Shown here piece after piece: positions 23,601-35,219 of a stretch of DNA of 64,000 bases. The notes under the pieces were generated by a model. The model was not told the origin of the DNA, made no database searches, and worked only from the letters and a program-made list of their open reading frames with translations. The stretch's first letter is position 1; each line of letters opens with the position of its first letter. Origin of the DNA: Antedon mediterranea (lineage: Eukaryota > Echinodermata > Crinoidea > Comatulida > Antedonidae); the NCBI RefSeq assembly GCF_964355755.1, contig NC_092677.1:24460101-24524100 (forward strand), read 5' to 3'. The position numbers and the translations under genes were made by a program.

Positions 23601-26600
23601 AATCCATATCAGTCTATATTTAATTTATATTTCAATAATCTAAAAATGGTTCATTGTTATATTTAATGAGTATTTAGCAGCATAGTAGGCCTGTGGTGTA
23701 ATGAATAAAACAACAATATACACAATATGTATACATATTTATATGGTGTGTGCTTTTTTAATGAAGTCAAATCATTCAATCAAATAACATAAAATATTCA
23801 GGTGTTATATAGTATGGTATAATTAATAAAACTATCTTTTAAATTTCATAATTTTGAAGGTTGTTGTACAACAATCAAATTAGTACATTGGCAGAGAATG
23901 CATTTGCTGGTTTGGAATCACTGAAAGAACTGTAAGTGTTATTCTTCATCATATCCACATACGTATTTCCATATATATCATGTTTTATACACATTACATG
24001 TACATACATCGTAACCTTATTTGGTGAAATACTTTTGTCGACATGGATTATTTTTATAATAATTCATTTTTAGAAAGAGTAAATCAAACTTATTTTTTTA
24101 GTTTGTTACCAAATTAGTTAACAAATTTAACAATAGAGGAATATTTAGCATTGTTATAGTCAAATTTAAGTAAGTAAGCTATAAGATTTAAAAGGAAATT
24201 TGTATTCATTCATTTTGACACACACCAGCCCTGGTTTTTATTCTTACAAAGTTATTACAATTTAATCTCACTCTTATTTGGTGTGACGAACTACCTCTCC
24301 TCAAATAAACATATTTAAAAACAATATTTTAAAACTAGTACATTATAGGCCAATGTTTATTGTGTCATATTCAAAATGAAATTCCTCATTAAACTGTATG
24401 AAAGCAAATTTGAGCCTGAAACTGTAAAGGCTTTCCGTTGCAAAATGTAAATTAAATGGCGAGTTTAGCAATTATTTTCTGTTAATCACACAATAATGTA
24501 TAAATGTGTTATTTTCAGAAATCTTAATAAAGGTGATAATTCATTGCAAAAAATCCACATCAGTCTATATTTAATTTATATTTCAATAATCTAAAAAATG
24601 GTTCATTGTTATATTTAATAAGTATTTAGCAGCATAGTAGGCCTGTGGTGTAATGAATAAAACAACAATACACACAATATGTATACATAGATATATGGTG
24701 TTTGCTTTTTTAATGAAGTCATATCGTTCAATCAAATAACATGAAATATTCAGGTGTTATATAGTATGGTATAATTAATAAAACTATCTTTTACATTTCA
24801 TAATTTTGAAGGTGGTTGCAAAGCAATCAAATTAGTACATTGGCAGCCAATGCATTTGCTGGTTTGGAATCATTGAAAGACCTGTAAGTGTTATTCTTCA
24901 TCATATCCACATACGTACCTCCATACTGTATATCATGTTTTATACACATTACACACATTGTACATACATCGTAACCTTATTTGGTTACTTTTGTCGACAT
25001 GGATTATTTTCATAATAATTCATTATTGAGTAAATCAAAATTATAGTATTTATTAGTTTGTTACCAATATTAGGAATATTTAGCATTGTTATAGCCTGTG
25101 AATCAAATTTAAGTTAGTAAGCTATAAGATTTAAAAAGACATTTTTAATTTTATTCGTATTTATTCATTCATTTTGACACACCAGCCCTGGTTTTTATTC
25201 TTACAAAGTTATTACAATTTAATCTCACTCTTATTTGTTGTGACGAAATACCTCTCCTCAAAGAATTGACCAATATACATTAACTATTAGCTTAATTAAA
25301 CAGGTATTTACAGGACAACAATATAACTACTATTGATCAAGGCGCCTTCTCTGTTTTTGCCTCATCACTTGGAAAACTGTAAGTAATTTATTCTGAAATT
25401 CATATGCAGTTTCTCGAAATAATTAATCACTTCAATTAGGTACTTTTCTTATGCTATAAACATGTTATCCAAGAAAAAACGGTATCAACAGGATAGGTTT
25501 ACATACATTTTTTAAACATGGGTAAATTTTTACATTCATTATTGTATCTGGCTCATTCCATGGAGTTGAACATGAGAAAGCATTTTAAAAGTTAATCTAA
25601 CAAGTAGAACAAACAACTTTTTATATAATTAAACATATAAGTAGAAGGATTATCTTAAGTGCCGACGGTGATAAAAATATTATTTTGAGACTACATTGCA
25701 TCAGTTAGACACTAAATTGATTGTGGTATACCTTCATGAATACGATATCACTAAAACGACATCGGTGCTATCCAAATGAGACATACTCGTAGATATTTAG
25801 TTACATGTGAGCTACACTCATTGACACTGATTTGATATTTGTTTCCATATTTTTTTTTTTTTTACAGAGACATCAGACGCAACAATTTACAAGTTTACAG
25901 AGAAAGTACTTTTGAAGAATTGAAATATATAACAGAATTGTAAGTATTATGTCGGATTTAGAAATTCTTTATATTCATTAAATGATATTTTTATTTTGTT
26001 TTAACACAGTTACCAATTCCACATGCATCCCGACAGTGGCCCAACAAAATTGTTTATGTAGGCCTACAGCTTTTAGGTTATCTTAAATTTCTCCTTCACT
26101 TCTATCTTTTAAATTGGTCGTACACGTCATACTTTTACTATACGAGTAGATTTGATTGGCTGTAAAGCAGTCGTTATTCCACCTGTTATAGAACTAAAAC
26201 CATTATAAACATTGTTATAGTAGGCTACTACTGTATTTAACAACTTCCATTAAATTCTATTGTTTTTTTTAACATAGATATTCAGATTTGTTTCGTCTCT
26301 GTTGCCTTGTTGGAGAAATTGAAGTATGTGAGCCTACTGATGCATTTGCGTCATGCGCTGACTTACTAAAGAGAGAAGTTCTTAGGATTTTGATGTTAGT
26401 TATTGGACTGTCATCTTTGATTGGTAACTTTATTGTCATCATATCGCGAAGGATAAACAAAGAAAATAGGTCTACAGTTGATTCTATTCTACTCACTAAT
26501 CTTGCCGCGTCTGACCTCCTGATGGCAATTTATTTGCTGATCATCGCAGGTGCGGATATACACTACAGAGGAAGGTACGCGAAGGTTGCCAGCGAATGGA

Positions 26601-27262
26601 AAAACAGCTTTCTCTGCTCTTTTTCCGGTGCTATTTCAACACTGTCTGGGCAGTGTTCCGTGTCAACCTTGATGCTTATGAGTATTAACCGTGCTATAAA
26701 CATCATCTATCCATTCAGCACCGAACGGCTCAAACGTACGAAATGCAAAATTATCATCGGTATTGCTTGGCTGGTATGGCTTGTTATTAGTTTCCTTCCA
26801 CTGGTAGCTAACAAGTCACATGTCGGCATACCGTATTTTGGCGAGAACTACTACGGAAAACAGAGCGTGTGTCTCGCGTTGCCACTAACACGACATCGAT
26901 TACCAGGCTGGGAGTACGCCACTGCCATATTCATCGCATTCAATGGCTTGGGTTTTTTTGTTATCGCAGCAAGTTATTTGACGATTTTACTCTCCGTTAA
27001 GAGATCTGCAATCACGGCTAACAGAATGCAGAGACGAGAAGAGGAAATCGAAATGGCCGTGAAACTAGGGTTTATTGTTTTCACCGATTTCTGTTGCTGG
27101 TTTCCCATCATAGTAATGGGAATTTGTTCAGAGATGGAGTGGTGGAGAATTCCTGATGATATATACGTTTGGGCAGCAACATTTATAATTCCCATTAACT
27201 CATCAGTAAACCCATATCTTTACACAATTATCTATATGTGTAAAACCGAGCGCAGGCCATAA
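17622..27262 (+). CDS. LRR-rich relaxin-receptor-like GPCR (type C LGR-like), copy B, 5' end not found
   Basis: Tandem paralogue of the gene at 1302-11696, same strand. Exons: 17622-17717 (LRRNT-like), 18794-18865, 19322-19393, 19970-20041, 20464-20535, 21113-21184, 21591-21662, 22240-22311, 23207-23278, 23860-23931, 24812-24883, 25304-25378, 25868-25939 and 26278-27262. All splice sites are canonical and all junctions keep the Leu-splitting phase. It has ten cassette LRRs instead of twelve. The two C-terminal LRR exons and the seven-helix exon are nearly unchanged from copy A, while the cassette part differs in number and content. No start codon or signal peptide was identified in the 4.7 kb between the genes, so either the first exon is there and unrecognised or this copy lacks its own. 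Confidence 0.84.
18794..24883 (+). repeat. LRR exon-cassette array B: 10 tandem exon-plus-intron units
   Basis: Ten 72-nt LRR exons with the same framework as array A. Residues 1,3,4 and 22,23, in order: GNN/EW, WFD/EK, WQS/KE, WYN/EG, LYN/DS, SSR/DS, RQS/QR, GQY/KE, LYN/KE, WQS/KD. The first has Glu instead of Gln6 and the second Phe instead of Leu2. The longer intron type (TAGGCCTGTGGTGTAATG block) precedes exons 19970, 21113, 22240, 23860 and 24812, five times here against three in array A. Confidence 0.92.
26278..27262 (+). CDS. Seven-transmembrane exon of receptor copy B
   Basis: Same length and frame as the exon at 10712-11696. About fifteen residues differ out of 324, mostly conservative changes inside helices (for example Val to Leu, Phe to Leu) plus Lys to Glu at the second intracellular loop and after helix 5. 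NPYLY, the Cys110-Cys195 pair, the Asn-Arg-Ala motif in place of D/E-R-Y and the short tail are shared, so those oddities predate the duplication and have been kept. Confidence 0.93.
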
Positions 27263-28380
27263 AGCTGACATTCTTCGTGCTTTCTCAGTTTGTTTATTTA
27301 CTACATTTATTTATTCAATTTTGTTTCACAAGGGTAGCTCTAACAGCTGTCTTGAAGAGGCCCTTTTAAAAACATTATACAATTATACAAAAAGACATTC
27401 AAACCTCAAATTACAAGTATATTCATAAAGCCTGTTTTCCTGTCGATCGTTAAGTTGCGTTGAGTTGACATATTCAACGATTTGACAGGAAAAGGGGGTA
27501 AAAAATCAACGTTACAAATCGTTAAATTCTGAAATCATAAAATTACAAGTAGATTCATAAAGTTAAAATTCAGGTTTTTAAAAAGGTAAAACATTACAAC
27601 TTAAAATATTAAAATTTACGAAGTAATTTATTGTTGCAAACTACTACATCAAGAAACTAAAAGAAAATTACTACATTTGAGTTTTGAACTCTGAACTTTT
27701 ATTTTTTAGTTATTCTTGATTTTAGTGTTTTTTATCAGATATTATTCGGAGTTTGTATTCGTGAGTATTGGGTAAACTGTGACGGGTACAAGTAGTACCA
27801 TTAGGGCGTTTTATGATTGTTTGAAGAATTATAGGCATATTTATTTCATTAAACACCATTGTAACATATGACGAAAGTATTTAATATGTTGTTTTTTTAG
27901 CTACATTGTTTGTCTTGATAAATGTGTAGTTTAGACAGATTAGGTTGGTTGATTGTAAAGTATAGTAATTATCCAATTTATTACAAATTGAATATTATCT
28001 TTGTTATTTTTGTGATCTTTGTGAATATTTTGTATATAAAGATACATTTGCATAATTAGTTTCGTTGTTTATTTAATTTTTTAAGATATTGAGAGTATCA
28101 CAAAAAACAAACAAACAGATTTAGTATAGATTGAGATGTGCACAAACTAGTAAGATTTGCTATCAGTCTTGTGTTTTGTCTTTTAACTTTGTAACTGTTT
28201 GTTTGTCTGTATTCAATTCATCCTATGTACGTTTAATTATTCACGTTTTTATTCAAACTTTGCATTTAGATCAACAAAATACTTTCTTTATTATCTGTAA
28301 TAAACAGCTATATACTGTGTCGGAATACTAATAAATATTAGATGGAAAAGAATTATTGTATCTTTATAATTATTTGGTTC
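27263..28380. other. 3' flank / probable 3' UTR of copy B
   Basis: Closely matches 11697-12875 downstream of copy A, with scattered indels. Similarity ends at about 28380 and a different sequence follows. Confidence 0.7.
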
Positions 28381-28489
28381 TTACAGTAGGCCTATATTCA
28401 TAATTACGATTGTTGTAATTCGAATGCGCAGTTATTCCATTCCGTATACTTTTAAGATGCAGTATATAGTTTGGTACGGCAACCTAATG

Positions 28490-28788
28490 TGTCTGCACAA
28501 GACAGCGTAAAGAAATACAAAACAGAGGTTGGTGAAGAATAATATGATAATATCTGTCTGATGTGTGAGAAGAGTTTGTCTTCTCATCGTAAAACATTTG
28601 ATAAAGTTATGCGTCGTATTACAGAAACTGATGTACAACATGTGATTGCTATCTATGAACTATATTTACTAGAATTTAAATGGGATTTAGTATTTCATTT
28701 AGAGAAAGAACTCAAATTTGACTCAACGGGTAAGTTTGCGAGTTTTGCCAATCAGTTGAATACTACTGGGTACGTTATGGACAAATGA
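28490..28788 (+). pseudogene. Broken paralogue of the second half of the DED-TM gene
   Basis: Nucleotide and protein similarity to 37966-38270. Shared words include GACAG.GTAAAGAAATA, AGTTTGTCTTC, AAATGGGATTTAGTATTTCA and TTTGCCAATC. The translated piece has SLSSHRKTFDKVM, FKWDLVFHLEKEL and FASFANQLN, matching SLSSKRKKFYNAM, NKWDLVFHLEKEH and LVKFANLLN of the intact gene. The DED half is absent, the upstream part of the homology contains stops (near 28540), and the frame ends in TGA at 28786. It starts about 100 bases beyond the edge of the receptor duplication. Confidence 0.7.
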
Positions 28789-28978
28789 AATGCTAAATTT
28801 AGGCCTATTTTTGTCTTTTTTTCATTCAAGAATAAATTATCCGAAACTTTTTCACAGCACAACAGAAAAGAAAATTTCAAAATCCAAACAGGAAACAGAC
28901 AACGTACTGGAACGCACATTTTGGGAATAATTACATTTCACAGATGTTTACTGATACAAAACTAACTGCAAAAAGGCC

Positions 28979-29090
28979 ATATACATGGCTGCAGTCGCGT
29001 GCTCAAGTTAGTGTTTACCGACCAACCGACCGACCAACCAACCGACCGACATAGTGAGCTGTAGAGTCACGTTGCGCGCGTCTAAAAACA
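28979..29090. repeat. Interspersed repeat, copy 4 of 4, with expanded GACCAACC tract
   Basis: Carries CATGGCTGCAGTCGCGTG, CTCAAGTTAGTGTTTACCGA and a longer GACC/AACC run than the other copies, then CTGTAGAGTCACGTTGCGCG. Confidence 0.65.
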
Positions 29091-29579
29091 GGTATAAATA
29101 CCTTCAGGGGTGTGCATTTTGTTAAACTGTCGACTGCAGAAAAAGGGCGGATAAGAATGACAGAAACATAAACAGAAATGTTTTGGGGAATAACACTAGG
29201 CTTACTGAAAGATGGCAGAATTGCATCCAAAGATGTTCATTATTTTGTTCTATATGCTAGGCTTCATCATCATTCGCTATTCTAAATAGACCACCATAAA
29301 TAAATATCACGTGACCCGCTTCGAATCTAGTTGTACAGTTTTGTTTGTTTGAGGAGGACTTATTTTATATCGTTAGCATCAGACAGCGTAGTACAATTAT
29401 TACCCGGTATACCCGCCCTAAACTATGGTACATCACACAGCCAGACATACGTATCAACATGAATGTACGACATTCGTCCCGTCACCGAAAAAAGAGACAA
29501 TGGGTTGTACGCCAATACATCTTTAAAACAGCATAGGCCTAACCGTAATATTATTTCACTACAGGTTTTCCATAAAATT

Positions 29580-30180
29580 TAATTGCAAAATGTAAAGTAT
29601 TTTCTAAATAGACCATCAACAATCTTTAAATATTACATTATATTATATTCGAGATATATTTCTGTGAGGTTTTTGTCTACATATTGTTCAACGTTCTCAT
29701 CAAAAACTACAGTAAAGGAGCGGACTAAAACAAATTTCTATAGACCACCATTTTGTGTAAGCCTATTTAGGTAAAGTAGGCTAACAAATACAGTTATGTT
29801 TACAGTGTTTAACGGTTTTGGGGTTTGAATATAATCAAATGGGGAGACTAACAATTATCGTACGTGTCAACTGTTTCATTGTACTGTTCTCCATAGAAAG
29901 CCCTATTGTCAAAAATTGTTTATTAATTTGCATTGAAGCACAATGTACACGTATGTAATTAGTAGTTTAAAAGCTGGTAGATGTTATACTAATTTTAGTG
30001 TACTGTAGGCCAACCGTGGATTACATTGTATACATGGACATTATAAGTATGGCTATTTCATAAGTACGCAAAGTTCGAGTACATTATTACTTCTGGATGT
30101 CAAGTCAAGTGTTTCTGTAAAAATACGGCACAGGGAGGACTGATTGATCTAAAGTTTCTATTAAAAGACATAGGTAAGTT
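29580..30180. repeat. Diverged duplicated non-coding segment, first copy
   Basis: Partly alignable with 31440-32350. Shared words include TACGTGTCAAC, GTTTCATTGTACT, GCATTGAAGCACAA and GTCAAGTGTTTCTGT, and both end at a potential donor (ACATAGGTAAG here, CACAGGTAAG there). These could be old untranslated exons of the downstream DED gene or just repeats. No open coding frame is supported. Confidence 0.5.
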
Positions 30181-31439
30181 CATAAAATGTTTATAAATGG
30201 TTAGTACGAGACAATGCTTAAAATATTGTTAACTAAGGTTAAGCTAAACCACTCTAGACCACTGAATATGTATCACAGGCACGTGTTAATGTCTGCAATT
30301 ATTAAAAAGTTGCCAGAGTTCTTTGCTTGCAATTACTGTAATCAATTTTCTATAAATATAGACCACTCCTAACAAAATCACGAAATGCATTGTGGGCAGT
30401 ATGGCGCGCCATGGCGGTGTGCATTGTGGACCTGCTCGCGTACATAAGTTGGCGACCCCTCATGAAACGTCACAAAATAAACATGAATATTCATTAGTCA
30501 TATCCATAAGGTGTGACGTAAGAATTGAGCTAACAACAACTTCTGTACGAAAAATGAAATCGCGACCTGGTCACAGTGGGCCATAATCGGAATCATTATT
30601 CTATGAATATAATTGTACCTTTGAAATCGCATCAAGTTTGCGAGATGCATCGTGGTGGGCGGTATGAGATGTGAATTGTTGAATTGCTCATATACCGTAT
30701 GTAATTGTATAAAACAGACTATTCACGTCAAGTTTGGGTGGTATGGGATTGCGGAACAGTGATGGGTAGATGCAACTAAATTTGGAGTTCGTTATTTAGA
30801 TTATTAGTGGGTCTTTTAGTCAGAAATACAATCAGATATTACCACCAAATGTGTATGGCATTTTTAAGTAGGTATGTAGGCCTAGGTGTACCACAGTTGA
30901 TTTTATCTAAGTATTTTATCTTGTATTTCTTGTGATAAACAAAATGGTAATCACTAGCAGGTACGATGATGATGGTTTGAATTTACGGTAATTCATTCAT
31001 GCCTTAAAAAATACATAATCAAACATTAGGATGTATTGTCCAGCAAAACATGAAAAAAGTGAATACTTATTATGCGACATTAAAATGGCCTATTCAACAA
31101 AATCATTTTTTTTTTATTGTTTTTTTTGACGGAGAAATAAATGTCTTTAAAGTATAATGATGATGGTGATAATGATGCCAATGACGTCATGATAATGAAG
31201 GATTAATGTTCATAGATTAGATTAACATTATTTTGAAATCAGCGAAAAGGGCAATTCGTGCAATCCCGTTATTAAAACATATAGGTGCTAAGTAGTTTAA
31301 TTTTGACCTTGTAACCAAAATAAAGGAAAAAATTATATAATTATTATTATATATAAAATCTAAGGAAAATTACATAATACATTAAACCATAAGACCGGTG
31401 TGGCACGGTTGAAGGTTGATAAAGGGTAACATTTAAAAA

Positions 31440-32350
31440 GAATATGTTTTCAAAAAAGACCGTCAACAACCGTAAAATATTACATTATAATCGTACGAGT
31501 TATTTTTCTATTTACACATATCGTCTCAATTATACAGTGCAACAAAGGAGCAGATGAAACGAATTTATATAAAATCACCATTTTTGGAAACCTATGGTAA
31601 AGAAAACAAATAGGCCTACAGTGAGCTACGTTTTACAATGTCTCTATTTAAGGGTTTGGATATAATAATATAGAGACCTTTAGAATTATTGTACGTGTCA
31701 ACAGTTTCATTGTACTATTATCAATAGAAAGACCTATTTTCAAAAACATTTTTATTAAATTGCATTGAAGCACAACGTATGTAAGGAATGGTTATTTATT
31801 TATTTCTTTATTCTGATATAAAAATCAAATAGGATAAATACACAAAAAAGTACCGAGACGGCAAACTTATTTCCATTGTGGTTTATATATTAGTGTAGTG
31901 TAGGGTGACTGTATACAGAGAAATAGTAGGAGATCTGCTGAATTTCAGGTCAAGTGTTGCTGTAGAAATACAATACAACGAAATAGGATTAGTATAGGCT
32001 CACTGGATAGATTTCAAATAGGATTAGTATAGGCTCTCTGGTTAGATTCCAAATAGGATTAGTATAGGCTCACTGGTTAGATTCCAAATAGGATCAGTAT
32101 AGGCTCACTGGATATATTACAAATAGGATTAGTATAGGCTCACTGGTTAGATTCCAAATAGGATTAGTATAGGCTCACTGGATAGATTTCAAATAGGATT
32201 AGTATAGGCTCACTGGTTAGATAACAAATAGGATTAGTATAGGCTCACTGGTTAGATTACAAATAGGATCAGTATAGGCTCACTGGTTAGATTACAAATA
32301 GGATCAGTATAGGCTCACTGGTTAGATTCCAAAATAAAGGCACAGGTAAG
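31440..32350. repeat. Diverged duplicated non-coding segment, second copy
   Basis: Counterpart of 29580-30180. It differs mainly by an internal 36-bp minisatellite expansion just before the shared GGTAAG. Sequence from 30.2 to 31.4 kb between the copies shows no gene that I recognise. Confidence 0.5.
31983..32331. repeat. 36-bp minisatellite, about 10 units
   Basis: The word ATAGGATTAGTATAGGCTCA, followed by CTGGTTAGATT, recurs about ten times with small changes (GATTAG/GATCAG, GGATAG/GGTTAG). The matching place in the related segment near 30120 has only one comparable unit, so the expansion is local and recent. Confidence 0.9.
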
Positions 32351-32585
32351 ATTTTTATACGAAGTTTATATGAGTTTAATAGTTAAAATATGTATTGATA
32401 ATAATCGTATAAAAAGTATAATCTTAAGATCTATAAAATAATGTTTATTACTTGCAATGAATCATTATCAAATGAGTATAAATAATATGTAGATACAAAT
32501 AATATACTGTGTACATAAACCACGTCATGTTTGCGAAATGCATTGTGGGTTGTAGGCCTATGGATTCCATTGCTGTTAAAGACTA

Positions 32586-32807
32586 TTGCCTGAGGGCGTT
32601 TCCCTCCAGATATTAATATTATTGAGGGATTTTATCCAGAAATCCGATCTTTCAGGGAAGTTGATAATTATACCCGTTCCTGAATTATCAATGCACGTAC
32701 GATACCCTGATTTATCGAGTTTTAAGTTAGAGTTGTTGGGGCTAAAATGGGCAGTGGTGGATAAATTCGTTTCATACATTCAGGGTTCAAAGGTTACCAT
32801 TAAATAA
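32586..32807 (+). pseudogene. Ty3/gypsy-type retroelement scrap (RNase H region)
   Basis: The plus-strand frame contains SSFKLELLGLKWAVVDKF followed by SYIQGSKV. This resembles the K-LE-LALKWAV-EKF-DYL-GSKF stretch at the start of the RNase H domain of Ty3/gypsy polyproteins. Only about 75 codons are open, no LTRs or other domains are visible, and the catalytic region is incomplete. Assignment is from motif similarity alone. Confidence 0.4.
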
Positions 32808-33265
32808 ATTTAGTTTCTGAGCCGATTGTTTGTGAACATTGGCTATTATTTGAAACGAAAATTTCGAAAAATGGCAGATGACAAAGCTAAACACAAATTC
32901 AACATAGGCCTTTATACAGTAACAAACGAATAGTTTTATTGTAGCTTAGACCTAACCCCATAATAGTTATTTTTAATTATTAAGTACTAGTTTCATTAAC
33001 ATTAAATTAATTGACAGCAGACTAAAAGTTTAGTGCAAGATTTTTTTTCTTTTCAATTTTTGGTGTGATTCAGGTGTGAACGATTGTGTTAGTAGGTGTG
33101 TATAAAGTCGTTGGAAAGACAGTGAGATGAGTAAGAATCGTCATTTAAAAAAATCGAATTTTGTAATAAACAATTGTTAGGTTCAAATTCAAATCATTTA
33201 TTTACTTTCTTTTAATAGTTAAACAATGGAATAAATAAGAAAAGAGACAATAACAATAAATCTGC

Positions 33266-33282
33266 GGGGGGGGGGGGGGGGG
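33266..33282. repeat. Poly(G) run of 17
   Basis: An uninterrupted G tract in otherwise AT-rich non-coding sequence. From 32.8 to 34.3 kb I see no gene. Confidence 0.9.
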
Positions 33283-34331
33283 CTGTGAGAAGAAAAATAA
33301 AGGATCCCAGAAAGATGTAGTATCCTGAGCCGGCTCTGCCTGGGACACAAAAAGAAGGGAAATATAATATAATTTCAATAATGATTGAATGTGATCCAGG
33401 CTTGGGCATTTAATGAGCAGATACTTTGTATTTTGCTTACTGTAACAATATTATTAACTTTTTAATATTAATATATTTGATAACAACAATGATGATCATT
33501 ACCGAATTAGTATGGCTAATGTTAATTTCCTTGTACCAGTTGATTTTACATTATTTACTGCAGCCGTCTAATTTATAAGAAAATGAAATATAATATGTAT
33601 TTCATTTTCTATAGCACCAGCCGTTTTGCCTACAGGCATTTAATACTCTCAACTGTAGAGTCCCATTATTTCATATTATAAATCGCAGGTAAGTTGATTT
33701 GACCTTGTAACAATAATACACATTGGGATTTTCAGTAATTCCTCTAAAATAATTCCTAAAAATAGACCCATACAATTTCATAATTATGCATAACAATGTT
33801 ACAGAAATGTGACTCTGATAGGCCCACATGATCTATTTTAACAGTGACTATTTGGGACGATGGAAAGAGCCAGGAAATGGAAACGTAAAAGGTAAGAATA
33901 ATAACATAACATTCATGCAACTAGAAATAGTTACAGATTATTTGTTGAAGTTGAAGAACTACTGTATACCTCAGTATGCAAGCAATCGTGCGAAGTTAAT
34001 CTCATTTCTTTTATTCATAACTTTCTTCATCTGGTCTTATTGATAAAAGTTTATTAGTGGAATGGAAAGAAGAATTTATGAGTTGACACATTTAGGCCTA
34101 CTGGCAGAGAAGCCAAGTTGAATACTTATGTAAGCTTGTAGCGAATGGAATTATTCTTTCCGAATAGAAAACATTTATTATTTTGTTTTATAACAATCTA
34201 TTTTTGTAGATTAAATTAACATTCTTAAATACTTATTCGTTCCACGGTTTGAAAAGAAAAATACAGTCATTCTACGAGTCAAACCATCGGTTTTAGTAGA
34301 TAAACACATACAAAAAAAAAGGAAAATTACA

Positions 34332-34359
34332 TCTATATTAAGTGAGAGAGTTTGTACGT

Positions 34360-34391
<32 letters not shown>

Positions 34392-35219
34392 TTGTTATAT
34401 ACAAATTGTTGTTACTGCACGTAATCTTACATATGGGGTATCAAAATTACCGCAATTGTACCGGGAATGTTCTAAGCTATATTTCAACAACATCCGCCAC
34501 CTAGGATCCAAGTTAGGGACCAAAATGTGGTCAAAACCCCCACTTTCGATGTTTGTTCGTTATACAAATTTCTGTTTCTGCACGTAAACATACATATGGG
34601 GTATCAAAATGATGGCAGTTGTACCCTTGAAACTGTATTTGGAATGTTTTAAACTACATTTGAAAACTACCACTGAGGGATTATGGGTTGGAAGTGATAA
34701 TAACATAATTTGTACTGGAACTGGCTTCAACACATCACCCAGTGTATCTGGGGTGTGTTTGTAGGGGGAGGAGAGCGAAAATACTAGCGTAATGAAGTAG
34801 CCTATATGATTGGATTGTACTAGGAAAATTTACTATATTTGAACTGTCCAGGGGAGGAGTTAAGGTTTGTTGATGGTGGCTGGGGTGGTGAAAGGAGAAA
34901 GAAGGCTGGGGGACCGCAGTATCTAAATTACATATTTTAATTATCAGCCAATATGACACCTATTCATTTACACAATTTACAACGTACTTCAACCATTATT
35001 AGACCCATCATAGCTATGCATACTCATCTCAATTTGAAGCTTAGGTTGAATTGAATTTGTCCATCACTGGGAAGAATTTGTTTTTAAGAAAGAGTATGGG
35101 ATCTTATTGAAGAGGGGTGGAGGTTGGTGAGTATAGACAGATACTGGCGTCGGGTGTTATGTACTGAAAAGGCTGTAAACTAATTTTGAAACCCGCCCTG
35201 GGGCGGGTATAATTGCTAG
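34332..35219 (+). mobile_element. Non-autonomous Helitron, copy 1 of a head-to-tail trio
   Basis: Begins TCTATATTAAGTGAGAG after a host A, with a TGTC microsatellite soon after. It ends with a hairpin CCCGCCC/GGGCGGG, then TATAATTG, then CTAG followed by T. The 5' TC, the 3' hairpin about ten bases before CTRR, and insertion between A and T are Helitron hallmarks. There is no Rep/helicase coding. The 3' CTAG abuts the next copy directly. Confidence 0.82.

Noticed and set aside
30392-30586. 64-codon plus-strand frame in a more GC-rich patch
   Set aside because: No recognisable domain and no clear splice partners. The GC-rich words (ATGCATTGTGGG-like) recur as a repeat at 32.5 kb.
33842-33890. 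Possible upstream exon of the DED gene (AACAG acceptor, GTAAG donor)
   Set aside because: Its only open frame ends in a phase that does not join the DED exon at 37754 in the correct frame.
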